A DNA stretch of 64,000 nt from Anticarsia gemmatalis (lineage: Eukaryota; Arthropoda; Insecta; Lepidoptera; Erebidae), in assembly GCF_050436995.1 (NCBI RefSeq), contig NC_134753.1, forward strand, positions 1,674,001 to 1,738,000, read 5' to 3'. The position numbers and the translations under genes were made by a program. Below the pieces are notes generated by a model. That model saw only the letters and a program-made list of their open reading frames with translations, made no database searches and had not been told where the DNA came from. Positions 1 through 11,678 of this stretch are shown one piece after another. The stretch's first letter is position 1, and every line of letters begins with the position of its first letter.

Positions 1-68
1 ATTCGTATAGAACTTTTTACGTCACATTCAAATATTCCATACATTATAGAATCTTGGGCAGACATTAC

Positions 69-186
69 CTGTGTCTTGTAAACTGTCCTGCGAACTCCCA
101 TCGTTCAATTTCAACTTTTTTCCACCCGATTTAGGACTTGTAGGAGAATCCTTAATTTCGTCATCGGTCGAAGGATTATCTTCCAT
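69..186 (-). CDS. First coding exon of an unrecognised gene (partial)
   Basis: An ATG at 186 on the minus strand opens 39 codons that begin MEDNPSTDDEIKDSPTSPK and are acidic, then Ser/Pro/Lys-rich, with a GGKKLK basic patch. The exon ends at 69 before a plausible GTAATG donor; reading through the donor meets a stop within about 15 codons, which supports splicing. The remainder lies left of the window. The composition suggests a disordered N-terminus, perhaps of a nuclear protein, but I do not recognise the family. It faces TARBP1 head to head with about 720 bp between the two starts. The splice call is inferred. Confidence 0.45.
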
Positions 187-907
187 CGCTGCCTACGTCG
201 ATACTGTAGTCTACAATAGAACTATGAAGTGAATGTTACATAAATTGCAACGCAATAGAATTCCAGCTTATTTAATAACTTAATTTACAATAAAAAACTG
301 AAACGGAATCTTGGAACTCAATGGAGGATTTTTCCTAATTATTAGCGATTTTGGCAACAAGAACAAGGACAAAAATAGTGATGTTTCCAGGCCAGAAAAA
401 TCTTGATGTTTAATTGATTGTTTTTAAAGTTCAGTATTTGACGTTGTATACAGATCCAAATTAATTTATTAGATTAAATAGGTACTTAAGCACTTTATAA
501 ACTATGAGCTGTTATTCAAATTGTATGATTTGTAAAAATATATTACGTACATTGAAATAATTAATATTATTATTTGTGAATAAACTGGATAAACTGGCAA
601 TTTGTTTTCGTTAATCAGCTGTCAACGTCAATGTGCTAAAATTCGAGACGTTCCGCCGCCTTGTCATTAGTGTATTTTTAAGCATCACAGTATTTTGAAA
701 TTAACATGCTTTTCTTTTCTAGCTTCAGCTGAGAGCCCCATCGACAACCCTAAGTGCGAATGAGTAAGGCATAGCAAATTGTCTAATGTGTAGCTAATAA
801 TAATGTGGTCGAACTGGGAACGGTCTACATAACAGGTGTCAAAGTGGCAAAAGTTCATGCCGCATTTTTAACTTCTTTATTTTGAAAAATAACTTAAATT
901 ATCAATA
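187..907. promoter_or_regulatory. Divergent intergenic region, probable shared promoter
   Basis: This 721-bp spacer separates the minus-strand exon at 69-186 from the TARBP1 start at 908. It is AT-rich and has no coding potential. I see no clear TATA box at a convincing distance from either start and no repeat copy. It must contain both 5' untranslated regions and both promoters unless non-coding exons lie elsewhere. The promoter role is inferred from gene orientation alone. Confidence 0.4.
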
Positions 908-3900
908 ATGAATACAGAAGAAGAGTTACTATCATTCCTTGATCTGTTAGATCTAGATGAGGAACTCATTGATACTCGCCTAAAATCTTTAATGGAAAGA
1001 AACAACCATACGAATAAACACCTGAAAAGTGTGATACAATTATTGCAATATAAAAGTTTAATAAATACTCAAGAAGAGAGTGACTGCGAGAACGATGAAG
1101 AATTTGACTTCACCATTCAGTTACTGAAGAATATAAAGAGCGATAATGTTGATTATGTGTGTAAAATTATAAATATTGTACTGTCACTTAACAGTAGCAA
1201 CATAGTCAACAAGTCAGAGCATTTAATACAACAAATTTTAATGAACATAGATATTTCTACTGAAAAGCCAGATGCGCAGGTAACAGACACAGAAACACAA
1301 TCACAAACATTGATATATCTGAAAGTATGTGGAAGTATACTTGATGCAATCATTAAAAAAAATGAAAAATTGTCTTTGATGTTTTTAGAGACACCTTTGG
1401 AGAAAATTCTAGATTCTTCAGATGATAAACTTAAAACATACTTTCTAACTAACATAGTGCCTAGATTATTTGAAGGTGTTCTCGGCTATGACATCTTAGA
1501 TCGAGTATGGAACCACATCAAAGTATTAGAAGGAGATTGTAAAGAGAATGCCTTGAAGATCCTGAGCTGTTTGTCTGATTATTACCTACCAACTCCTGAC
1601 AATAAAGGTAATATTAAATATGAGTCTGAAATAATATTTCTATATGATTTTTGGAGCTTAATCATATTTGGCATAAATTCAGAAGATACAACTGTCTGCA
1701 AAATAGCAGTCTATCTGTCAAAGAGAGCCATAGACTGTGTGATAGCTGCTAACAAAGATATTTGTATAGCATCAGAAACTCACACATTATTTTCATGGAA
1801 AAAAAATAACTCTAAATCTCTAAAGAATATGTGGGACAACTATTTTATTCTCATAGACAGCTTGGAAGAGAAGCAGAGCAATATTGTGTTACCATCGTTG
1901 AAATTGTTCGAAACCATAGACGTTGGGGCATTTTGGATGAATGCTGCTTTTAATATAGGCTTGAAGCATGACAACACTCAAGTCAGATTGAAATGTGTAG
2001 AGTACAAGTTAAGATCTGAAATTAAGAGTCAGTCTGAGGCTGTATTGTTGTTAGAAGCCATGAATGATATAAACATTTATGATCAGAATGTAAATTATGA
2101 TAAACTCAAGTCTAAGCTAAGAGAACTGCTGAAAGAGAATATATCATTAATAGAGATTTTAAAAGCAATACCTCATATAAAGTGGTCACCTGTACCTTTT
2201 TATCATTTGACTGATGTCTTAGCTAGTTCCAAATGTAGCCCATTACATGAAAATTTCAGTATAATAGTAGGCATTTTAAAAGTTCCTTGTAACAATGTGG
2301 TTATAAGAAAAGCTATACATTTAAATTTGATACAGTTTGTAACAGAACATTGTGAAGTAAATTACCAAGATCTTGCTTTACTTAACTCTATCACACAGTT
2401 AAGTAAACATAGTACTGAGCATTTAAAAAAACTGTTATCAAAAATAAAAATAAAGGATGAAGAAAAATATGAATGTTTCAAAACTTTGTCAGAAAATGTA
2501 TCAAATAATGATATCCTTTTATTCTTATGCCAGAATGAATCTGATTACAAAATTCTATTCAAAATTATTGATGAAAAAATTATGAAGCTAAATGATGTAG
2601 CAAGCAGGCAGTATTCAGATAAAAAAGAATGTTTGAATGAAGTTATATTCTTAACACATTTGTTTAAAACAATAAACTATTATAGGGATGAGTCTAAAAC
2701 TATACAAGTTGGTGGTCATATTGAGCCTATACTATCTGAAATATTGCTCAGGCAAAACAAGACCATATTGCAATACATTTTAAGCTTATTTTCTAGTGAC
2801 ATAAGTTTATCCATTGAAGAAATACATTTATTATTTGAAGAACACAGCTATGATAATAAGGACTTGGAAGATGTTTTACTACAGATATATAAAACTTCAA
2901 TTTTATTCTTGAAACAGAATCCAGAGTTAGATAAAGCTGTTCTGAGTGTCTTTGCACTGAGAATGTTACAAAATAACACAATTATGTTAAGTAAACACAA
3001 GCATGAAATGCTTAGTTTGAAGACATTCTTAGAGATCATTTCAAATATAAAATTTAAAAAATCGCAAAACGAAAGTGTGGGTAGATTGAAAAATATATTT
3101 TATGAGAAAACTTGTGAAGTAACTTATTTGTTGATTGAAGTAAATAGCAATTGTTTATGTATTGAAGAGTTAGTTACTTACATTGAGAATGTGTTAGAAT
3201 GTGGTGGTTATGGTTGTTTGAAATGGATATTGAGGATTGTCAATAAAATTGTCAGTCCATTGACAGATGAAACCAAATTCAATATGGTGCAATTTATAAA
3301 CAGAGTTTGGAATGAAATTGAGGAATTGAAATCTAACAATCAATATTCACCATGCATGCAAGAGTTTGTAGAGTTATTGACTCATGATGCTTTACTAAAG
3401 AAAGCAATGTATAACAATGTTGTCACTTCATACTGCCAAAGGATAATTGAAAATGGTCCAGTTAAAATAAATCCATTGTATTATTTAGTACAAAGAAGAA
3501 GCATTAAAGACCACAGTTTATTAATATTTATTCTCTGTGAGGTTTTACTGTACAGTCCTATACTGAGAAAGGATCAGAGGTAATTATAAACAATAACTGA
3601 TTTTAATGAGTTTTGTACCAACATTTTACTTGATATTAATCTTGAATCTTTGTTGCAGGATTACTGATAATTTATCTTTGGACATATTGCACAGATTTAA
3701 ACAGAATAAAATAAATATCAGCAGGTAAGAAAAGCTTAGAGTAACAACACATTTGTATAGAATAATTAATATGATATTTTAGGTCTCATTACTGGACAAA
3801 AGTGCCCAATATCCAGGATTTTCCCGGATTCCCATTTAGCCCACGCTAGTTTTAACCCATAACTGGCCCACTGCTGGGCAAGGGTCTCCTCCCCTCTCCT

Positions 3901-6900
3901 TGAGTGCTGGCCAAGTGCGAGTTGGGTAATTTGCAAGCCATCATCATGACGTTTTCCTTCACCATTAAAGCAAGTGATCATTATTTCTAATACACGCAAA
4001 ACTTTGAAAATTCATTGGTGAGTTGCCTCGGGTTCGAACAGTCGAACACTTGCGTGGCAGCTGGCAACTTACACCGCTCGGCTATCACTGCTTAAACCTA
4101 ACAATATAACTAATTATATTGTAATTTATTTCTCTTGCAGTATGGAAGTCCACTTTAACTTTGAAATCCAGCACTTGTCAGTATCTACATTATGCGACAT
4201 TCAAGACGAGACTACCCTCATTTTAATTTCTAAGTTTATTACCAACAAAATAGATGAAATGTTCAAAAATAAGCAGAGGTACCATGGGAACTCGCAGTTG
4301 CATAAAACATTGTTAATGGCGCTTCAAAATTTACTGATTATTACACTAAAGTGTAGGAAAGGTTTGGAATGGTTGCTCAACTGGTCGCTCGATTTGTTGG
4401 TCAAGTTGCCTCATCAGCCCAGCGTGAGATTCTGCTTGGAATGGCTCATTGCATTGTATTTGTATATTGAGGTAAGTTTATATTTCTTTTCTATAGACAC
4501 TTAAATACTACTTACATTAATACTATGTTACCTTGTATACAGGGTGTGGCGTAAATAATGGATAATCCTTTACTAGTGGATAAAATTTAACTCTGGCATG
4601 CGTATCATAGTTTTTTAAATTTCGGCCAATCCGAGCGTAAATCGCTTCCTTAAAAAACACACTAAATGGCCGAAATTTCAAAAACTATGATACTTATGCC
4701 AGAGATAAATTTAAATTTTTAGATCAGTCGGGTGGTCGCCCCTCCGCTGGTAAAGGATTATCCATTATTAAGCTACACCCTGTATACAGACTAGAAGGTG
4801 GATCGAATGTTTTAGATAAAGTAAGCAGAGACTTTAAGTAAGCATTCACGTTGGTGAAACCGTTTTTTTATTGCGGTGCGGTCAACTCTGCACCTGACCT
4901 GTAGAGTATAGATCACTTTGCCGCCTACCATCATTCTGCAAATAGTTTCGCTTTGGTTAAATAAAAAAACTTTAGGATGGATTTCATCAATCTTTAGAGA
5001 CCTATCAGACTTGAGCGTTATCCGCTACTCCTGTCATTATTGGAGTATTAAGGAAATGAATAAAAGAAGGCCTCCATTATCCGGGTTAGACCGTAACAAT
5101 CAGTTCTGCGATACACAGAACCGTCTTGGTAAAAGGTAATGTTTGGTATAAGCAGTAGGAATACCGCGTATTGCGTTCCTTACATGTTTTAGCGGATAAC
5201 GTTTCTATCTAAATATGCGTTTAACAAACATTTTTTGTTTCAGAAAACAATAATAGGTGAAGAAATGTTACAAATATTAAAGTCCAAAAATGTACCGATA
5301 ATATCCCAATTCTTAATTACTTACTTTCTTTTAAGACATAAGATGTTAAGAAATGAATATGATGTAACAGAATACAATTTTGTACAAGACTTTTTACTTT
5401 CACACACAATGGGACAACTTTTTAACGTGAGATTACATGCACAATACCTGGCAACATTATTACATGGCGCTGTGGGAAGACCAGAAAGATACGAATACAC
5501 TATTGCCATAATAGAAAAAACTTTCAGTGAAAGTGAAAATGACAAAACATATGTCAAATTAAAAAACGATTATTTTATTAAAAACTTTGGTATTGTGTAC
5601 AGTTTAAATCCTCATTTTATTTATTACTTATTGCCGAGACATTGTGGGATTGAGTGCGAAAAAGACGATTTTTATATAAAAGATTTTTTGGAGAATGTGA
5701 ACAAAAGTATAAAGGTTTATAATGATGATTTCAAAGTTTTCTGGCATTTGTATTTGGATAGAGAAATGTGCTTTGATTTTGAATCGTCTGGTGTAGAAGT
5801 TAGTGAAGATAGAGAGGATCCTGAATTAATGGGCACTATTCAGAAGAAGTACATACCTTGGAAGAATATGAGTGATATTGAAGTGTATGGCAATGGGAAA
5901 AAAGTAAGTCTGTTTTTTAAATTCAATCATGTCATGTACCACCCACGCAAGTGGTTGCAGGTTCGAACCCGAGGCAACACACCAATAACTTTTCGAAGTT
6001 AGGTGTGTATCTATACTAATATTATAAAGCTGAAGAGTTTGTTTGTTTGTTTGTTTGAACGCGCTAATCTCAGCAACTACTGGTCCGATTCGAAAAATTC
6101 TTTCAGTGTTAGATAGTCCATTTATCGAGGAAGGTTATAGGCTATATATCATAACGCTACTACCAATAGGAACAGAGTACCTGTGAAAAATGTTACATAA
6201 ACGGGGAAAATTTTGGCCCATTCTCTCTTATGTGACGCAAGCGAAGTTGCGCGGGTCAGCTAGTTAGAAATAATTATCACTTGTTCCAACAGTGAAGGAA
6301 TACTTCGGGATGCAACCTTGCATGCCTGAGAGTTCTTTAGAACAGTTCTTGAAGGTATGCAAAGTCCCCAACCCGCACTTGGCCAGGGTGGTGGACTTAA
6401 GGCCTAACCCCTTCCTCATTACGGGAGGAGACCCTTGCCCAGAAGCGGAACATTAATGGGTTGAATTTATTATTAGTAGTAGTATTTTTATTATAATCAT
6501 ACCATGAAATTTTATACATGTGTATTGGCTCTCAGTAGAAGCTTAAGTACAAGTTTGTCGCCACCTCCGGTATTTTAATGGACTAATATACAAATAACGA
6601 TATTTTGTTTTGTTCTTCAGTCAGGGAGTCAAAGCGATCTAATAGTAGTAGCGTCGCTGATCGACAAGCTGCCAAACTTGGGCGGTATGGCGCGGACTAG
6701 CGAGGTCTTCGGGGTCAACACCTATGTCGTGGACAGCCTCCGGCATTTGACTGACAAACAGTTTCAAGGACTCAGGTAACAAATATAGTCTAAAGGCGGC
6801 AGGAGAGCGCAACCGGAGACTGCGACCGTTACCTTTGGTATGCGTATGCTTTAGTGTAGATCTGCTCCGGGGCTATTATCTATCATGTTTAGTTAATTTT

Positions 6901-8201
6901 ATACTCTAAATATAAGCGGATAAAGTCTGCTTTAAAGCATACCATAGGTTAAGATAACGCATATTAGTTCGCAAGCGAGACCACGACAGTAGACAGACCG
7001 TAAGTAAAATCGGTCACAGTCTCCGAAATCAGCATCAAATAGCTTATAGTAGTAAAGTTTGGTCTTTAGAATCCTATGTCATTATGTCAACCGAGGTACT
7101 CATAGCCAGTTTTGCTCACCGGTCGGTAAACGATCAATGGGTTTAGCACCGCTTGGCGCAGTCATTCTATAGATGGGTGACTGCATAGTGGTATTTGAAC
7201 TTAGCGTCTCCGTACTTTGAAGGACACGTAAAATGTCGGTCCTAGTTGTTGTTAAAGATAACAGTCTTGAAAAAAGGCCTACAGTAAGATGGAACAATTT
7301 TGTCGCTAGATTGACCACTAGCCATGCGACAAAAGAACCCACGATTACCGCCCTCAGTAGCAAGCGCATGCTACACTTTAACCACTCTGCTACAAACACC
7401 ATCAAACCATATATTTCTCCTCATCAGTGTATCAGCTGAACGCTGGATCAATATTGAGGAAGTGCGTCCAGGTCGCGCGCTAAAAGACTATCTGCTGCAG
7501 AAGAAGACCGAGGGTTACTCCGTGGTAGCAGCGGAACAGACCTCCACCAGCTCCAAACTGCAGACCTTCAAGTTTCCTAAGAAAACTTTACTGTTGCTTG
7601 GGTAAGTTTAGAAACAAACTTAAAGAAGTGATTTAAATTGACAGCCTCCGTGGCGCAGTGGTTTAGGTCGCCACGCCAATCAGTGGGTTAAGCAGCCTAT
7701 ATGGTAGACACCTTAACGATGTTATGCTAAGTGCTTAGTTGAACTGTTCTTTTCTGTCATTCTTTCATAACGTCATTGCCAGTTGCGCTCACCGGTCGGT
7801 AAACAATCTGTGGGTTAAGCAACGCTTGCGCGGTCATTCCATTGATGGGTGACCACAAACAGGGCGTCTCAGTGCTTCGGAGGAGGGTACGTAAAAGTCG
7901 GTCCCGATTGTTGTCTATTAAGATAACAGCGTTAAGCCACGTCAAAGGTCTTAGGGCGGCTTGAACAACTTTGACCACTAACCATAGGATGATAAGAAGA
8001 AGAATAATCGAAATAAAGGAAATCTATAATATTTTTTGCCTCTTATATTCCAGTCACGAGAAAGAAGGAGTTCCGTGCGACCTGCTGCCTATAATGGACC
8101 ATTGCGTGGAGATACCACAGCAGGGTGTTGTCAGATCATTGAATGTACACGTCACGGCCGCCATCTTCGTTTGGGAATACGCAAGACAGATTATTTTATA
8201 A
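908..8201 (+). CDS. TARBP1: TARBP1-type tRNA (guanosine-2'-O)-methyltransferase, SpoU/TrmH family
   Basis: Exons: 908-3579, 3659-3724, 4141-4471, 5244-5903, 6621-6775, 7428-7601, 8054-8201. Phases join cleanly to 1401 codons plus a TAA stop. The first 1240 residues are a long helical, HEAT-like region, as in animal TARBP1 and yeast Trm3. The C-terminal ~158 residues form a SpoU domain. Motif 1 is near N1262/GG1264/R1268, motif 2 is LLLLGHEKEGVP (G1353, E1357, G1358), and motif 3 is EIPQQGVVRSLNV with S1381 and N1383. These motifs build the trefoil-knot SAM site. The family methylates the 2'-OH of G18 in the tRNA D-loop. The human protein is longer (about 1620 aa), so the insect N-terminal region is shorter. 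Exon 1 is unusually large (2.67 kb) and the other introns carry SINE, Helitron and MITE copies. It is convergent with AGK. Family assignment is confident; catalytic activity is inferred. Confidence 0.93.
3788..4100 (-). repeat. Interspersed repeat (tRNA-like SINE), minus orientation, in TARBP1 intron 2
   Basis: Read on the minus strand, this copy has a tRNA-like head (a GGTTCGAAC-type B box near 4030) and a tail containing the recurrent GGAGAcccttgcccagcagtggg stretch, here diverged. The same tail is seen at 6290-6462, 14835-15060, 15225-15297, 17266-17370, 38938-39042, 41468-41575 and 43775-43965. An open frame of about 77 codons on this strand is a repeat artefact, not a gene. Confidence 0.65.
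4535..4788. mobile_element. Palindromic MITE with TATACAGGGTGT ends, TARBP1 intron 3
   Basis: Ends are TGTATACAGGGTGT on the left and ACACCCTGTATACA on the right. The similarity of the arms continues inward through AATGGATAATCCTTTAC and an inner arm around AACTATGATAC, so most of the 254 bp can fold back. It has no coding capacity. The TA next to ACAGGGTGT fits a Tc1/mariner-type non-autonomous element, which is inferred from the ends only. Confidence 0.75.
6010..6263 (+). mobile_element. Non-autonomous Helitron-like element (Lep1-like), TARBP1 intron 4
   Basis: It starts TCTATACTAATATTATAAAG, has a GTTT microsatellite tract just inside, and ends GCGGGTCAGCTAG followed by T. A TC start and CTAG end are Helitron hallmarks, and this body is widespread in Lepidoptera. 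Related copies occur at 17012-17252 (minus), 21371-21645 (plus) and 35119-35354 (minus). There is no ORF. Confidence 0.75.
6290..6462 (+). repeat. SINE/LINE-tail repeat with CCCGCACTTGGCCAG motif
   Basis: The sequence contains the recurrent block CCCAACCCGCACTTGGCCAG, followed by a gtggtggacttaaggcc-type stretch and the ggaggagacccttgcccag-type tail. It directly follows the Helitron-like element in TARBP1 intron 4. The part upstream of 6010 (5930-6005) reads as a tRNA-like B-box head (GGTTCGAACCCGAGG), so the Helitron probably split or abutted an older SINE copy. Confidence 0.6.
7097..7340 (+). repeat. 5S-rRNA-derived SINE (family A) in TARBP1 intron 5
   Basis: The head reads CACCGGTCGGTAAACGATC, then a GTTTAGC..GCGC block and TAGATGGGTGACTGC. 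These match in order the 5S rRNA segment that contains the A box, intermediate element and C box of type 1 Pol III promoters. A shared body follows (ggtcctagttgttgttaaagataac-like), ending near gaccactagccatgcga. Other copies: 7770-7995, 17594-17770 with 19559-19625, 28459-28680, 33800-33945 and 40270-40480; partial copies at 33255-33345 and 48405-48490. Confidence 0.75.
7770..7995 (+). repeat. 5S-rRNA-derived SINE (family A) in TARBP1 intron 6
   Basis: Same family as at 7097-7340: CACCGGTCGGTAAACAATC, GGTTAAGCAACGCTTGCGC, GATGGGTGACC, then the ggtcccgattgttgtc body and the ttaagccacgtcaaagg block. It lies just downstream of a short fragment of a tRNA-derived SINE (7644-7690, GTGGCGCAGTGGTTTAGG). 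It contributes nothing to the TARBP1 protein. Confidence 0.75.
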
Positions 8202-8729
8202 ATTAACGATTTTAAATCAACGAATGATGCTGCCTGCTGTTTGAATCCTATAATGCATTTGTAATTGGGAATGATCCAACGATATAGGTTTAAGTTTTAT
8301 AATACTTATCAGCTTCGTTTCTAAAACGGAATAAATTGTATTGTTGAATATAAAATGGTTTTCAGTACTTTATAGTAACTACCCTAATAGTCAACTCAAC
8401 ATTATAATGATCATGTAGTGTTTGTGACTGCCGCGCAGGCGTCTCGAATCCTGGGTCGGGCCAAAAAGTCTTTTGAGCTTTTCTGTTCAGTATTTCTCAG
8501 AGATTTCCCGGAGATCGGAAGTTGAGGTCGAAGACCTTCGGGTGCTTCGGATCATGTTTAGCCGCCAGTCACTGGTCGTGTCGTTTATCCTTTTCACCGG
8601 AATATGAGAATAAAGGTATGGTCCACAGATTTCGACTTCACAAAGTCCCGCACCGCAGTAGCTGGATGGATAGCGGATAGAAGGTATGTTATAATGAATG
8701 AAGTTTAAGAAAATAAATACAGACATATT
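8202..8729. other. Convergent intergenic stretch between TARBP1 and AGK, containing a SINE
   Basis: This 528-bp stretch holds the 3' ends of both genes. A probable TARBP1 polyadenylation signal, AATAAA, lies near 8331. Positions 8420-8720 are a truncated copy of the tRNA-derived SINE seen in full at 42490-42862: both share a GAATCCTGGGTCGGGCCAAA block and the cactggtcgtgtcg block. On the minus strand the only AATAAA near the AGK stop overlaps its last codons (8740-8745), so the AGK 3' signal is not clear. Confidence 0.6.
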
Positions 8730-10854
8730 CTAAGCACTATTTATTGAAGGTTTACAGAACAATTTCACTACTTTAGGTAACAGAGTTATTTTGACAGGCT
8801 TCGCTTCAAACTCCTCCTTATCGATTTCAATCATTGTCTCCTTCTCCGTACTCTTAGGCAAAAGCTCTATAGTTCTAGCCAATATTGCATCAGAAATTTG
8901 ACTGCTTTTAACGCGATTCCACCCTTCAGACACAAATTCTGTGTACGAGTATCCATTTTTACCAATAGCTATACTTAAAGCTGGAACTTGTAAGCTGTTG
9001 TGAATATTAGGTGATACAATCCTGAAATCGCAAGTCTTAAAACATAACTCTTCAGTTCTAGAACAATCTACATTCACCAAACTAGTGGGATCTGCAGCAT
9101 TTGTTTCAGTTGAAACTTTTGGCATCAAAAATGACCATTTCCTTTTGACTTCTGGTCTTTTTCTCAAGCAATTACTGCAGCCCGGACAAGGTGGGGTATA
9201 CTTGATAGTTCCACTACAATCCCAGCATAAGGAGTTCTTGTAGCCGTTGAAAATGAATGATGCGTAGTCTCGTAAAGAACCATATATCCAGTATTTATCT
9301 TTTTTTGCAAAAACGTCTTTAAATGCTCCCCATTCTACTGAGGACATAGCAAAGATTGGTTTGCTTGGGGCTTCTTCTTCTTGTGCAATGGGTTCTATCT
9401 TTATGGCATCTTTCCAGACCGTGCTGCCATTGATGATTGCCATAGAAGCTTCTATGAGTTGCTTGACTCTCTCCACGCCGCTGCCGTCGCCGTTAGGGAA
9501 TAATGTGTTGCCGATCGAGTTTGTGCGTCCAAGTGGAAGGATGCCTAGAGGGAATCTGTTTGCGTCGTCGTTTCTGCGAAGTAAGCCTGAAATGAAATTA
9601 ATTAAGGTTACTTGCGTAAATAAAGAAGCAATATCTAAAATAATACTGGTATTCCTTTTTCGTAATTCGGGACTATAGAGTCTCGGATATTTGGAAGTCG
9701 GGCCGAAGCCAACAAGTAAAGCATTTAGAAGACTTTAATCTTTCAAAAAAGTATGCTCACAAAATTCTATCATTATCATAACAATGCTTTGGCCAAACAT
9801 TAATACAAAATATAGCTAAATTAGACAAATTAAAACTTTAATTTTTGATGTATATCACTTTTCAAAGTCAAAGCTGAGATTTACCTAAATCTGAACAAAT
9901 GGTGTGGACATTTTACAGTACCGATTTTTTCATCATAGAATATAATCCATAAAATAAAAATGACTAAGAATCTAATCTAAGCCAATATTACAATATAACT
10001 TAATGATGGAACAGTTAGTTTTAAAATAAAGACATCCAAATACCAGTGACAGTCTCCGACAGAGTCCCGTCTCCTCCAGCCACAATAATCGCTTCAGTTC
10101 CTTTCAAAGTCTCCACAATTTCTTTAGCATTGCCTTCAGCTGCTGTCTGTATCACATCTACCTGCAACCCGGCTAAATGCAGGAGTGGTTCACAGTACTT
10201 CTCATAGTCCTGTTTAGCTTTCCTTTTGTTCGCAACGGGATTAAGTATGACGGTCACAAGAGTGGGATTACGGTCTATTGGAATGAGATTGTCTCCATAT
10301 TTCGCAGCTTCCTTGCATGCAGCGCGCATAAGTACGTTGATTCTGCAATATAGTATTTAATTAGTACACTGCAGTTAAATTTAAATAATTGATTAATGTT
10401 TAATTACCTACTTAAAAAAATTATATTGGCTAACAAAGGCAGAATAGGTATATATTATCTATTTGTTAGGTGTAAATTTTGATGGTTAATAGTGATATTC
10501 CTTACAGCTTAAGTTTATTTGAAAAAACTAAAATTGACTCATCTGTGAGGTGATTTGTTCCAATTAGAGGAAGTATTGATTTTTTAAATATTGGTATCTG
10601 ATTTTATTACCACTGTAATAAAATATATAGACAACAACCGTTTCTTATTCGGCAGTATTAAATGTATAACAATAAATTTATAACAGTTGATGAAAATATT
10701 GAATAATAAAAAATATATTTTTTTATTTTCAAAAGGTGACTTACTCATATCTTTCTTTGACTGTAGCCGCACCATAATACAAAGCTATAACACCGCAAAC
10801 CGATTTTTTCCAATTATTTCGTATAGTTTTACCAAATTTTACAACCTTTTCCAT
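8730..10854 (-). CDS. AGK: Acylglycerol kinase, mitochondrial (AGK)
   Basis: Exons on the minus strand: 10854-10745, 10342-10044, 9586-8730. Phases join to 421 codons and a TAG stop, close to the ~422 aa of human AGK. AGK phosphorylates mono- and diacylglycerol to lysophosphatidic and phosphatidic acid, and in vertebrates it also belongs to the TIM22 carrier translocase. The diacylglycerol-kinase catalytic domain begins near LVTVILNPVANKRKAKQ (residues 65-81), with the nucleotide-binding GGDGT at 126-130 and the LPLGRTNSIGNTLF block after it. Downstream is a Cys-rich segment (CWDC...CPGCSNC) as in AGK. The N-terminus has a hydrophobic run (CGVIALYYGAATV, residues 20-32), a likely membrane anchor. 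It is divergent from SWT1 and convergent with TARBP1. No lesion is visible. Confidence 0.93.
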
Positions 10855-11678
10855 GATTTTAAATATTGTAAATTTCGAGGTTATAAATCAGAATCAGCTG
10901 TTAAACAGACATGACAGTATCTGTCAAATTGCTGCGTTTTGTTTTCAAACATGTACTTTGTGAATTTGTGTTCCAAACTAAGTATTTTCTAAAGAAACAA
11001 TGACGTTGCATTATCCTGTATCTATTTTATATCGTATTATCAATTACAATTAGTTCCTATCCTCTCAAAAACGATGATTTATCATAATTTAATGATAAGA
11101 CGTACTAAGCAAAATCCTCGAAAATGTTATAAAATAATCTCATTATATCAGTAAAGCTCGGTAAAGGAGGGTATACTAACAAACTTATTACATTGAGATT
11201 GGCTTATCAGGTAAAAAGTAAATTACTAAGATGTTCAGATCCATATACGCCTTGCGTGAGGCGCTGATTGTAACACGGACTTCAATATGTCAGAAACTCA
11301 CCGCGTAAATTAAACAGTTATAAAATGAAATCATTTGGCTGATTTTTAGGTGTAAGCCTTTAATTTGATGATGTGGCGCCATCAAGGGCCTAATAATGCT
11401 TATGTTTCTCAGAAATGGAGTGTTTGTTATAAAATCTACTAGGTACACTCTATAATGTTAAAGGTATCTGTGGTTTTTAGGAGGGAGGAATTATCATTAA
11501 CGAAAAATAAGGTTTATGGCATTGATTTAAGGTATGAAATCGTAAATCCTGTAAATAGTTTGGGTTTCAAGAAATGTCATAGACAAAACTCAAATTGATT
11601 TGTCAAATAAATATCTCTATTTTTCGTTTTGTGATGTGTAAATGATATTTTCTATAGTTTATTTCCTGATAAATTATC
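10855..11678. promoter_or_regulatory. AGK/SWT1 divergent promoter region
   Basis: This 824-bp AT-rich spacer lies between the two divergent start codons. I see no ORF, no SINE and no inverted-repeat element, in contrast to nearly every other non-coding stretch here; repeat absence fits constraint from two promoters. No canonical TATA box could be assigned with confidence. Confidence 0.4.
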
